From an uncultured Clostridia bacterium (GTDB lineage Bacteria; Bacillota; Clostridia; Christensenellales; Aristaeellaceae), in assembly GCA_934631025.1 (NCBI GenBank), contig CAKTXR010000091.1, forward strand, positions 1 through 7,310: 7,310 nucleotides of DNA. Direction: 5' to 3'. The position numbers and the translations under genes are program-made. The notes beneath the pieces were generated by a model, which saw only the letters and a list, made by a program, of their open reading frames with translations, did no database searches and was not told the origin of the DNA. Positions 1 to 5,809 of this stretch are shown piece after piece (the stretch's first letter is position 1; each line of letters starts with the position of its first letter).

Positions 1-48
1 GAGGAAAAAGAACCAACGACAGTATACCACACGGGAGGATGAATTGCA

Positions 49-261
49 ATGATTATTGCCGACATGAGCCTGGACGAGCTGTACGATCTGGCCGATCTGC
101 TCTCGGACGCGCTCTATCTGGCGCGGAAATACCCCATCGACGGCCTTGACGCGGACGCGCTCAAGCGGGAAGCTCAGGCCGTGGACGAGCGCATTGACCG
201 GCTCAACGAAGCCGAGGAAGCCGCCATGAACCGCGCCTACGAAAGGGCGGTGCTGGGATGA
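49..261 (+). CDS. Small acidic helical phage protein, unknown function
   Basis: A 70-aa protein that I do not recognise. It is rich in Leu, Ala, Asp and Glu and looks entirely alpha-helical, with a likely amphipathic or coiled-coil stretch at about residues 35-65. There are no cysteines, signal peptide or membrane segment. The start is chosen because GGGAGG (33-38) lies 10 nt upstream of ATG49; an in-frame ATG at 64 is the alternative. Its stop overlaps the start of the YqaJ-type exonuclease gene (ATGA), so the two are probably translationally coupled and co-transcribed. Small acidic ORFs of this kind are common just before phage recombination genes. A role as an accessory to the nuclease is only an inference from position. 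Confidence 0.75.
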   Translation: MIIADMSLDELYDLADLLSDALYLARKYPIDGLDADALKREAQAVDERIDRLNEAEEAAMNRAYERAVLG

Positions 262-1205
262 ACTACACGGCCTATGCCAGCGCGGCGAACATCACGCGCG
301 ATCAGTGGCTCGCCTACCGCCGCACCGGCCTCGGCGGCAGCGACGCGGGCGCGATCATGGGCGTTTCGCCTTACAAGAGCGCCTACGCCGTCTGGGCGGA
401 CAAGCTGGGCGCGCTCCCGCCCGCTGAAGATACCGAGCCGATGCGTCAGGGGCGCGATCTGGAGGAGTACGTCGCGCGGCGCTTCTGCGAAGAGACCGGC
501 CTGCGCGTGCGCCGGTCTCGGCAGATGCTCCGCTCGCTCGACCATCCCATGATGCTGGCCAACATCGACCGGCAGGTGATCGGCCAGCGCGCCGGACTTG
601 AGTGCAAGACGAGCCGCGACATAAGGATGACGCGCTATAAAAACGGCGAGTATCCGCTCGAATATTACGCGCAGTGCCTGCACTATCTGGCCGTGACCGG
701 CTGGGAGAGGTGGTATCTGGCCGTGCTGGTATACGGCACGGGGCTATTGGTCTACACGATCGACCGGCGCGACGCTGAGGACGATATAAGCGCCCTGATC
801 GCCGCGGAGGAAGCCTTCTGGCGCGATTACGTCGAGACGCGTTCTCAGCCCGCGCCGGACGGACTGGAAGCCACCACGCGGGCGCTGGGGGCCGTCTGGG
901 CGGCTTCTGCGCCGGAGACGGCCATTGATGCGGACACGGAAACCGACGCGCTGCTGACCGACCTGGCGGCGCTCAGGCGGCAGCGGCGGGCGCTGGATGA
1001 GCGTATCGCCGAGGCCGAGAACCGCGTCAAGGCGGCCATGGGCGCGGCGGAGGAGATCCGCGGCACGTCGGCGCGCTGCCTGTGGCGGAATGTCACGGCG
1101 CGGCGGCTGGACAGAAAGCGGCTGATCGCGGCGGGACTGGAGATCAGCGATTACGAAACGACAAGCACGACACGACGCTTTGAACTAAAGGAGGAAAACG
1201 AATAA
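258..1205 (+). CDS. YqaJ-family phage exonuclease (viral recombinase)
   Basis: A 315-aa protein of the YqaJ / lambda-exonuclease branch of the PD-(D/E)XK nucleases, which resect double-stranded DNA ends to give single strands for phage recombination. Visible motifs are RRTGLGGSDAGAI near residues 22-34, the GRDLEEYV helix at 65-72, the acidic ANIDR at 101-105 (D104), and the LECKTS core at 114-119, where E115 and K117 would be the ExK metal-binding and catalytic pair. EYYAQCLHYLAVTG follows, resembling the conserved QxxxY/H helix. The nuclease domain ends near residue 200. A C-terminal coiled coil (about 225-265) and a short beta-rich tail ending in TTSTTRRFELKEE complete the protein, as is usual in Firmicutes phage homologues. 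The start ATG overlaps the preceding stop. The ribosome binding site is weak, which suits translational coupling. Confidence 0.93.
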   Translation: MNYTAYASAANITRDQWLAYRRTGLGGSDAGAIMGVSPYKSAYAVWADKLGALPPAEDTEPMRQGRDLEEYVARRFCEETGLRVRRSRQMLRSLDHPMMLANIDRQVIGQRAGLECKTSRDIRMTRYKNGEYPLEYYAQCLHYLAVTGWERWYLAVLVYGTGLLVYTIDRRDAEDDISALIAAEEAFWRDYVETRSQPAPDGLEATTRALGAVWAASAPETAIDADTETDALLTDLAALRRQRRALDERIAEAENRVKAAMGAAEEIRGTSARCLWRNVTARRLDRKRLIAAGLEISDYETTSTTRRFELKEENE

Positions 1206-1921
1206 TGGGACGCTTTACCATGATGGCGAACAGCCTGAGCGAAGCCGCCTTCGACGCGGCGGGCACGATACAGACCGTCGGCGCGGCGATCAGCGCCTTG
1301 CAGGGCGCGCCGGAGCTGCCCATGCCGGTGGTGACCGTGCCGGAGGGCAGCGGCAAATACTTTGTCTTTTCGGACGACCCGGAGGGCAATGCCGCGCCGA
1401 TCAACGCCTTTGACGGCGTGATACTGAGCGCGAAATATGTCAACGAGCGCTGGGCCACCAAATACGGCGAGGCGGGCGGCGACAAAGCGCCGGTCTGCCA
1501 GAGCGAGGACGGCGTGAGCGGCTGGCGCGAGGGCTGCGAATATGTCTGCAAGGTCTGCCCGTACAACCGCATCGGCTCGGGCGGCGGCAACGCCAAGGCC
1601 TGCCGAAACACGGCGCGGCTGACGGTGCTCTGCGCGGGCGAGACGCTGCCGTGGCGCGTGAAGGTGCCCACGATGTCGGTGGCCAATCTGACCGGCTATG
1701 TCGCGCGCGTCCTCGTGACGGCGGGATTGCCGATTGACAGGGTGGTGACGCACTTCTCGCTGATGAAGGCGGTCAACTCGAACGGCGTGACGTACAGCCA
1801 GATCATGTTCGCGCCGGTCGGGAAGCTGGGCGAGGAGAACGCGCGGCTGGTGAGTTCGCTGAGCGCAAGTCTCAATGCGCTCACGGCGGGCGACGCTCCG
1901 AAAGCGATTGAGGGCGCATGA
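1205..1921 (+). CDS. Cysteine-cluster phage protein, candidate ssDNA-binding or annealing partner
   Basis: A 238-aa protein of a type I recall from Firmicutes phage replication modules, without a firm named function. Its mark is a central cysteine cluster: C98 (in PVCQS), C111, C115 and C118 (CKVCPYN), then C133 (KACRN), preceded by a Gly-rich loop at 124-128. C98, C115, C118 and C133 could bind zinc or an iron-sulfur cluster; the ligand is not determinable here. After the cluster come LPWRVKVPTMSVANL and a C-terminal helical region. It follows the YqaJ exonuclease with a 1-nt overlap (TAATG) and has a strong AAGGAGGA site at 1188-1195. This is the slot usually taken by RecT, Erf or an SSB, yet no RecT-like sequence is evident, so a single-strand binding or annealing role is inferred from context only. 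An in-frame ATG at codon 6 is a possible alternative start. Confidence 0.85.
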   Translation: MGRFTMMANSLSEAAFDAAGTIQTVGAAISALQGAPELPMPVVTVPEGSGKYFVFSDDPEGNAAPINAFDGVILSAKYVNERWATKYGEAGGDKAPVCQSEDGVSGWREGCEYVCKVCPYNRIGSGGGNAKACRNTARLTVLCAGETLPWRVKVPTMSVANLTGYVARVLVTAGLPIDRVVTHFSLMKAVNSNGVTYSQIMFAPVGKLGEENARLVSSLSASLNALTAGDAPKAIEGA

Positions 1922-2673
1922 GCAGGGAAGCAAAGCGGCCGGGCATGGTGCTCTATCACGACAAATACCGCGCGCTGTCCGTGCTCGACGATCACGATTT
2001 CCGGCTGGTGCTCGACGCGCTGATGCGCTACAGCGAGACCGGCGAGCAGACAGCGCTTTCCGGCTATCTTGGCGCGATCTATCAGCTGCTGGTCGCCAAG
2101 CTGGACGAGGACATCGCGCGGTATGACCGTCAGGTAGAGCAGCGGCGTGAAGCCGGCCGGAAAAGCGCCAGAGCACGGCGCGCGGCACAGTCAACGGATG
2201 CTGATTTCGTTCAACGAGATTCAACGGTCGTTGATTTCGTTGAACGAATCGCAACGAAATCAACAAACCAAAACCAAAGCCCAATCTCAAGCCAAAGCCA
2301 AAAAGGAAACCAAAGCCGAAAATCTCTCCCCCTACCCCCTCAGGGGCAGGAGGACGGAGAGAAGGGAGAGAAAATCCCTGAAATTTTTGAAGTGATGGAG
2401 TACGCGAAGAGCGCGGGGTGCGAGAGATGCGACGAAGCGCTGGCGCGGCGCTTTATCGCATCGCAGGCGGCGAAGGGCTGGCTGGGCACGGACGGGAAGC
2501 CGATCCGCAACTGGCGGACGTGGTTCGACGGCTGGTATGCGCGCAATGTCAGCGTGACGGCGCGGCCCGCGCCCACATCCATGCAATACGAGCAGCGCAC
2601 ATACACGCCGGAAGCGCTGGACAGGCTGACGACGGCGTGGCTGGAGGACGACGAAGGGAGTGACAGCGCATGA
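1918..2673 (+). CDS. DUF6291-type phage replication (replisome organiser-like) protein
   Basis: A 251-aa two-domain protein. Residues 1-90 resemble the DUF6291 phage domain: a helical module with VLYHDKYRALSVLDD near the start, ALMRYSETGE around 35-43, and a basic helix RREAGRKSARARR at 76-88. Residues 92-150 form a low-complexity Gln/Ser/Lys linker. Residues 155-210 form a helical domain with RFIASQAAKGW and the NWRTWFDGWYARN signature seen at the end of many phage replisome organisers and DnaD-like proteins. It likely helps start phage DNA replication by binding the origin and recruiting helicase; this is inferred from family resemblance. Striking DNA repeats lie in the linker-coding part (2191-2317). 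They also yield peptide repeats: two decamers beginning ST at 92 and 102, and hexamers around NQS. The start overlaps the previous stop (ATGA), with GAGGG at 1910-1914. Confidence 0.82.
   Translation: MSREAKRPGMVLYHDKYRALSVLDDHDFRLVLDALMRYSETGEQTALSGYLGAIYQLLVAKLDEDIARYDRQVEQRREAGRKSARARRAAQSTDADFVQRDSTVVDFVERIATKSTNQNQSPISSQSQKGNQSRKSLPLPPQGQEDGEKGEKIPEIFEVMEYAKSAGCERCDEALARRFIASQAAKGWLGTDGKPIRNWRTWFDGWYARNVSVTARPAPTSMQYEQRTYTPEALDRLTTAWLEDDEGSDSA
2191..2346. repeat. Candidate phage replication origin: iteron-like repeats inside the replication gene
   Basis: Two 30-bp tandem units start at 2191 and 2221 and match at 23 of 30 positions. Each contains the palindrome TCGTTNAACGA (2207-2217 and 2237-2247), exactly 30 bp apart. 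The second unit also forms a perfect 13-bp inverted repeat, GTTGATTTCGTTG (2230-2242) with its complement at 2252-2264, 9 nt apart. An A-rich strand-biased tract follows (2261-2320: by my count 32 A and only 2 T), carrying CCAAAGCC three times at an exact 18-bp period (2274, 2292, 2310). A small palindrome CCCCT-C-AGGGG closes it at 2336-2346. Iterons followed by an A-rich tract within the initiator gene is the layout of the lambda origin in gene O. Calling this an origin is inference from that layout. Confidence 0.55.
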
Positions 2674-3233
2674 GCGTCCAGCAGACGGCGCTCTTCCCCC
2701 GCGCGAAGGCCGGCGCGGCAGACGGGCACAGGAACAGGGGCATGGCCTTTGAACACGCGCTCAGCGAGATGCACGAAATCTACAGGGCATTGAATCTGGC
2801 GCGGATCGAGAAGAACTACTGCCCGACGCAGATCGTAAAGGACGGCCAGTGGGCGAAGATCATCGGCCGGAGCACGGTGGACTATGTGGGCGTGCTCAAG
2901 GGCGGGAAAATGGCGGCCTTTGATGCCAAGGACTGCCGTGAGGACAAGATCGAACTGAGCCGGCTCATGGAGCATCAGCGCCTTTATCTGGACGAGGTGC
3001 AGGCGCTGGGCGGGCTGGCGTTTGTGCTGGTACGCTTTGGCTGCGGCGCGGTGGCGCGGATCCCGATACGGGCGTGGGACTATGCGCTGGCCGCACGGTG
3101 CGCGCCGGAGACGGCGGATACGATGACAGTTGACGGCTGGAAGCCGAGCGGGAAGGCGCACATCAAGCTGGCCGAGGTGCCTGAGGGGTGGAAGGTCGAG
3201 GGGTATGACTGGGCGAGGAGGTGCGGAGAATGA
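2670..3233 (+). CDS. recU: RecU-family Holliday junction resolvase
   Basis: A 187-aa protein of the RecU resolvase family, which cuts four-way junctions symmetrically to separate recombined or concatenated DNA. The PD-(D/E)XK core is visible: E28 in the GMAFEHAL helix, D71 in RSTVDYVGVL, and D85 with K87 in AAFDAKDC, followed by the EHQRLYLDEV helix (Q103) and a beta strand, LAFVLVRFG. The family usually shows FEAK or FDAK at the catalytic strand, as here. The basic N-terminal tail (residues 11-25, RNRG) probably contacts DNA. Length fits the 170-200 aa family range. The start overlaps the previous stop (ATGA), and GAAGGGAG at 2653-2660 is the ribosome binding site. Next to YqaJ and a replication protein it completes a resection, replication and resolution set. 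Confidence 0.9.
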   Translation: MSVQQTALFPRAKAGAADGHRNRGMAFEHALSEMHEIYRALNLARIEKNYCPTQIVKDGQWAKIIGRSTVDYVGVLKGGKMAAFDAKDCREDKIELSRLMEHQRLYLDEVQALGGLAFVLVRFGCGAVARIPIRAWDYALAARCAPETADTMTVDGWKPSGKAHIKLAEVPEGWKVEGYDWARRCGE

Positions 3234-3562
3234 CTGAAATTGATACACGCGTGACGCGGCGAATCGTCGGGCTGCTGATGGATATACGATTGGCGCTGAT
3301 GGACGATAATGATTTGTCGCTCAATGTCGCGCGGCGGGGATGGATTGCGGCGGTAAACGATCTTGATAGGGCAATCGAGATGATCGTTGGGCTCGAAAGC
3401 CTGTGCGCGATACGCAAAAGGCAACTCGCCGACAATAAGGAGCTATTGACGATGTACGACAATATGCTGGGCGGTTATGACGAGGAGACGCTGCCCGCCG
3501 ATCGCAAGGCTGAGCTGAAAGCGCTGGTGGACAAGTGGCAGAAGGAGGACGAGGCCGAATGA
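3230..3562 (+). CDS. Small helical phage protein, unknown function
   Basis: A 110-aa protein that I do not recognise. It appears wholly helical and is charged, with no cysteine cluster, membrane segment or recognisable motif; one Cys occurs in SLCAIRK. ATG3230 is preferred to a GTG nine bases upstream, because AGGAGG (3216-3221) lies 8 nt before the ATG and covers the GTG, and because the ATG overlaps the recU stop (ATGA) like its neighbours. The first 200 nt have visibly more A and T (GATATACGATT, GATAATGATTTG) than the surrounding genes, suggesting more recent acquisition or weaker codon adaptation. Its stop overlaps the next start. Function is open; a nucleic-acid or replisome accessory role would be only positional guessing. 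Confidence 0.78.
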   Translation: MTEIDTRVTRRIVGLLMDIRLALMDDNDLSLNVARRGWIAAVNDLDRAIEMIVGLESLCAIRKRQLADNKELLTMYDNMLGGYDEETLPADRKAELKALVDKWQKEDEAE

Positions 3563-3789
3563 CCACACCCGGCCGCATCCCCTCTCCCTGCCTGCACTGC
3601 CAGACGCGGCGCGTGGGCTGTCATGCGGACTGCGCGGCCTATGCGCATTACTGTGAAGCGCGGGCCGAGCTCATGACAAAGCGCCGCGCCCAGCGCCGCG
3701 ACGACGCGCTGGCCATGGCCGGCATCAAGCGCAACCTGAATTACAAGGACAAGGCGCGGCTCCAGCGGCGCGCGCTGGGGAAGCGATGA
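3559..3789 (+). CDS. Small Cys/His zinc-finger-like phage protein
   Basis: A 76-aa basic protein. Its N-terminal third holds a dense Cys/His pattern: C11-x2-C14, C21-H22-x2-C25 and H30-x-C32. This is enough for one or two structural zinc sites. The rest (residues 36-76) is highly basic and helical, with many Arg and Lys, as expected for nucleic-acid binding. Small proteins starting with a CxxC-x6-CHxxC pattern are frequent in Firmicutes phage early operons but have no established function that I can name. ATG3559 is chosen because it overlaps the preceding stop (ATGA) and has GAAGGAGG at 3541-3548; a start 24 nt upstream is in frame but would cover less of a binding site. Confidence 0.8.
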   Translation: MTTPGRIPSPCLHCQTRRVGCHADCAAYAHYCEARAELMTKRRAQRRDDALAMAGIKRNLNYKDKARLQRRALGKR

Positions 3790-3805
3790 AGGAGGGATAG
3801 GCCTA

Positions 3806-4069
3806 ATGAACGAGGGCGAACACAATGCGCTGGGCGGCCTTGTGATGGCGCTCAGAGCACTGAGCATTGAGACGGGCTCGCTTGCCTGCCTGGGCTGCGA
3901 GTATCACGACGGCCTGTGCGCCACGCGCGGCTGCGCGATCATCCGGCGGGCGGTGCGGGTGCTGATCGAGCAGGGGGAGAAGATACGGGAACTTGAAAAG
4001 CAGAACGACAGGGGCGCGGACGGAGAGCCGCGCCGCGAGGAAAGGAAGGACACACATGAACAGCATTGA
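3806..4069 (+). CDS. Small four-cysteine phage protein with charged tail
   Basis: An 87-aa protein. A central CLGC (C28, C31) followed by C38 and C43 forms a C-x2-C-x6-C-x4-C set, with H34 between them, which could bind one zinc. The preceding helix (residues 5-22) and the following amphipathic helix (44-65) are followed by a very charged tail rich in Arg, Glu and Asp. This is the second consecutive Cys-rich small protein, although the spacing of the cysteines differs from its neighbour. The start has GGAGGG (3791-3796) nine bases upstream and lies 16 nt after the previous stop, one of the few real gaps in this operon. The 3' end overlaps the start of the next gene by 14 nt. No family name recognised. 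Confidence 0.75.
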   Translation: MNEGEHNALGGLVMALRALSIETGSLACLGCEYHDGLCATRGCAIIRRAVRVLIEQGEKIRELEKQNDRGADGEPRREERKDTHEQH

Positions 4070-4457
4070 ACTGAAGAATCTGGCGGGCGGCGCGGTGCAG
4101 GAGCAGTTTGCGCGGGCGTTTGAAAAGGTCGTCGCGAATTTGCAGGACCCCAACACGCCCTACAAGAGCGGCCGCGAGATCACGATCAAGCTCAAATTCG
4201 AGCAGAACGAGCGCCGCGACGACGTGAAATGCGCCGTGTCGGTCTGCGAGAAGCTCGCCCCGCAAGCGCCCATGGCGACCAGCTTCGCCGTCGGCACAGA
4301 CCTGCGCAGCGGGAAGCTCTTCGCGCGCGAGTACGGCAATCAGTGCCTCGGCCAGATCTCGATCGACGAGGCGCTTGAGCAGAGCGAAAAAATCGAGAGT
4401 ATTGACAAAGAGACCGGCGAGATCAAGGTTGTTGATCTGCGCAAGAACGTACATTGA
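4056..4457 (+). CDS. Phage 'replication terminator protein' family
   Basis: A 133-aa protein matching a family commonly labelled replication terminator protein in Firmicutes phage annotations. Recognisable features are the N-terminal MNSIELKNLAGGAVQEQF, a helix ending in LQDPNTPYK, the REITIKLKFEQNE beta strand, and KLAPQAPMATSF. The C-terminal part reads EIKVVDLRKN. The label does not reflect resemblance to the Bacillus subtilis winged-helix Rtp, and no function is established that I know of. The longer reading from an upstream codon at 3993 is rejected: AAGGAAGGA at 4042-4050 sits just before ATG4056, and the family begins with MNSIELKNLA. It partners the next gene, with which it seems to travel in related phages (recalled, not checked). 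Confidence 0.87.
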   Translation: MNSIELKNLAGGAVQEQFARAFEKVVANLQDPNTPYKSGREITIKLKFEQNERRDDVKCAVSVCEKLAPQAPMATSFAVGTDLRSGKLFAREYGNQCLGQISIDEALEQSEKIESIDKETGEIKVVDLRKNVH

Positions 4458-4471
4458 GGGAGGACAAGATC

Positions 4472-5188
4472 ATGTTTGACAAGGAAGCTCTGGCGTACCT
4501 GATGGAGGAAATGGCTCCTGTGACGGAGCATGAAATCGGCGGCGAGACCTTCAGCGACCGGCCGCTGCACAGGGTGGACGCGCTGCGCCGCGCGGAGCCG
4601 ATCCGCCTTTCGACGCTCTCCAGCCTCGTCGATTTCGTTAAGGCGGGCTATGACATAGATACGCGGCTGTTTGCACACGTCGTCAGCCCGACCGAGGTGC
4701 AGCTCTATTCAGAACTGGACGTTGAGCGGGGCCGCGAGCATCTGGTGAAGTGCGTCGCCAACGTGCCCGGCTTTACGTTCGACCGCTTCATGCCGCACGA
4801 TTCGTTCTGCATCGCCATGCAGTCGAAGTTTATGGACAGTCCGGATCGCGCGCTGCTGCTGAAGTTCGCGGGCACGGTGGAGGCCGGCTCCATCGCCGAA
4901 TACGGCGACGACGGCGTGACGCAGAAGGCCACGGTCAAGACCGGCATCGCGTCCAAAGGCGACGCGATCGTGCCCAATCCCGTGGCGCTGACCGCCTACC
5001 GTACGTTCATCGAGGTGGAGCAGCCCGCCGCGCAGTATATCTTCCGGATGCAGCAGGGCAGCGGCGGCGTGCAGTGCGCGCTCTTCGAGGCGGACGGCGG
5101 CGCGTGGGCCATCGCGGCCATGCAGCGGATCAGGCGCTATCTTGAGACGGCGCTTTCGGACGTGGACGGGCTGGTTGTTATTTCCTGA
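4472..5188 (+). CDS. Conserved phage protein, possibly DUF2303/YfdQ-like
   Basis: A 238-aa protein of a family conserved in Firmicutes phages. Notable stretches are VSPTEVQLYSELD in the N-terminal half, FMPHDSFCIAMQSKF and LLKFAGTVEAG in the middle, EYGDDGVTQKATVKTG, and a C-terminal ECALFEADGG-like segment (here VQCALFEADGGAW) followed by a helix. The alternation of strands and a GDDGVTQ turn suggests an alpha/beta fold; no catalytic motif or membrane segment is apparent. The DUF2303/YfdQ assignment is a tentative match from memory. ATG4472 is chosen because GAGGGAGGA at 4456-4463 lies 8 nt upstream; an in-frame TTG at 4454 lacks such a site. The gene sits between the 'replication terminator' gene and the late regulator, which hints at a DNA-metabolism job without proving it. 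Confidence 0.82.
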   Translation: MFDKEALAYLMEEMAPVTEHEIGGETFSDRPLHRVDALRRAEPIRLSTLSSLVDFVKAGYDIDTRLFAHVVSPTEVQLYSELDVERGREHLVKCVANVPGFTFDRFMPHDSFCIAMQSKFMDSPDRALLLKFAGTVEAGSIAEYGDDGVTQKATVKTGIASKGDAIVPNPVALTAYRTFIEVEQPAAQYIFRMQQGSGGVQCALFEADGGAWAIAAMQRIRRYLETALSDVDGLVVIS

Positions 5189-5211
5189 TGCTGAAGAAAG
5201 GGGGCGCGGCC

Positions 5212-5613
5212 ATGACCGCCAAGGACTATCTATCACAGGCGCGGCAGCTCGATCAGGCGATCGACGCGCGGCTTGAGCGCATTGCCCGCCTGCGCGCGCT
5301 GGTGAGCGGCCGCGCCGCCCGCACGGACGGAATGCCCCGCGGCGGCGCGGGCGTCGACTGGACGGATACGGTCGTCAAGATCGACGAGATGGAGCGCGCC
5401 CTCGACAGGGACATTGACCGGCTGATCGACTTGAAGCGCGAGATCGCCGCGGTGATCGCGGCCGTGCCCGATATGCGCTATCGGACGCTGCTCGAATATC
5501 GCTATCTGTGCGGCTGGGGCCTTCCGAGGATTGCGCGGAATATGCACTACAGCGAGGATCGCATACGGCACATTCACGCTCGCGCGCTGCAAATGGTGCG
5601 CGTGCCGGAGTAA
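5212..5613 (+). CDS. ArpU/DUF1492-type phage late transcription regulator
   Basis: A 133-aa protein that likely switches on late (packaging and structural) genes. Residues 1-85 are a helical, charged domain starting MTAKDYLSQARQLDQAID, which is typical of DUF1492 proteins, including the VVKIDEME and DRDIDRLIDLKREI segments. Residues 90-130 resemble sigma-70 region 4: YRTLLEYRYLCGWGLPRIA, then a helix-turn-helix with RNMHYSEDRIRHIHARAL as recognition segment. Family members of this size sit at the end of the early operon in Firmicutes phages and are related to RinA and ArpU regulators. ATG5212 is preferred, with AAAGGGGG at 5197-5204, over an in-frame ATG at 5188 that overlaps the previous stop, because the family begins at MTAK. 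The candidate target promoter starts 3 nt after its stop codon. Confidence 0.86.
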   Translation: MTAKDYLSQARQLDQAIDARLERIARLRALVSGRAARTDGMPRGGAGVDWTDTVVKIDEMERALDRDIDRLIDLKREIAAVIAAVPDMRYRTLLEYRYLCGWGLPRIARNMHYSEDRIRHIHARALQMVRVPE

Positions 5614-5615
5614 CT

Positions 5616-5648
5616 CGACACATCGCGACACATATTTCCTGCTATTAT
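5616..5648 (+). promoter_or_regulatory. Candidate activator-dependent late promoter with phased direct repeats
   Basis: Two identical octamers CGACACAT lie at 5616-5623 and 5626-5633, exactly 10 bp apart, so on the same face of the helix. A TATTAT -10 box follows at 5643-5648, preceded by TG at 5640-5641, giving an extended -10 (TGC-TATTAT). The repeats cover the place of the -35 box, and no TTGACA-like sequence is present at the right spacing. This fits a promoter that needs a bound activator, most simply the ArpU-type protein encoded immediately upstream. Repeat-plus -10 arrangements directly after such regulator genes are, from memory, common in Firmicutes phages. Confidence 0.55.
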
Positions 5649-5658
5649 GGTACTGTGC

Positions 5659-5687
5659 AAAGCTCGACCGAAAGGCCGGGCTTTTTC
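5659..5687 (+). terminator. Rho-independent terminator, plus strand, after the early operon
   Basis: AAAGCTCGACC and GGCCGGGCTTT pair across a GAAA tetraloop, with one mismatch and one G.T pair, and five T residues (5682-5686) end the stem. It is well placed to stop early-operon transcription. It also lies only about 4 nt beyond the predicted start of the candidate late promoter, so it may act as a leader hairpin for that transcript. Confidence 0.7.
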
Positions 5688-5760
5688 GTTTGGCAGCGGC
5701 GGGGGCACGCCGCCGGGATATTGCCCGATGTGATGCAGGCGGGGGCGGGGCAAGATAGAC

Positions 5761-5795
5761 GAAAAAAGACCCGAAGCCGGATGAGCGGCCTCGGG
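5761..5795 (-). terminator. Rho-independent terminator of the reverse-strand operon
   Basis: Read on the minus strand, CCCGAGGCCG and CGGCTTCGGG form a 10-bp stem (one G.T pair) around a 6-nt loop, followed by TCTTTTTTC. It begins 14 nt after the stop codon of the 90-aa gene and clearly ends that operon. Confidence 0.85.
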
Positions 5796-5809
5796 CGGGT
5801 AGATGGGGG

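Noticed and set aside
1151..2290. Long minus-strand ORF of 379 codons
   Set aside because: Arg/Ala/His-rich shadow of well-supported plus-strand genes in GC-rich DNA; no ribosome binding site and no recognisable domain.
2191..2317. CRISPR-like array
   Set aside because: Repeats are imperfect and directly adjacent, spacing is too short, there are no spacers, and they lie inside a coding gene.
2340..3248. Long minus-strand ORF of 302 codons
   Set aside because: Lies opposite the replication gene and recU, both with clear family motifs; composition typical of an antisense shadow.
3993..4055. N-terminal extension of the 'replication terminator' gene
   Set aside because: Would overlap the previous gene by 77 nt, and a good ribosome binding site precedes ATG4056, which matches the family start.
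4454..4471. TTG start for the 238-aa gene
   Set aside because: The Shine-Dalgarno sequence itself lies within this stretch and fits ATG4472.
5696..5713. GC-rich 6-bp hairpin GCGGCG/CGCCGC after the plus-strand terminator
   Set aside because: Short, no T-run, and easily expected by chance in GC-rich DNA.
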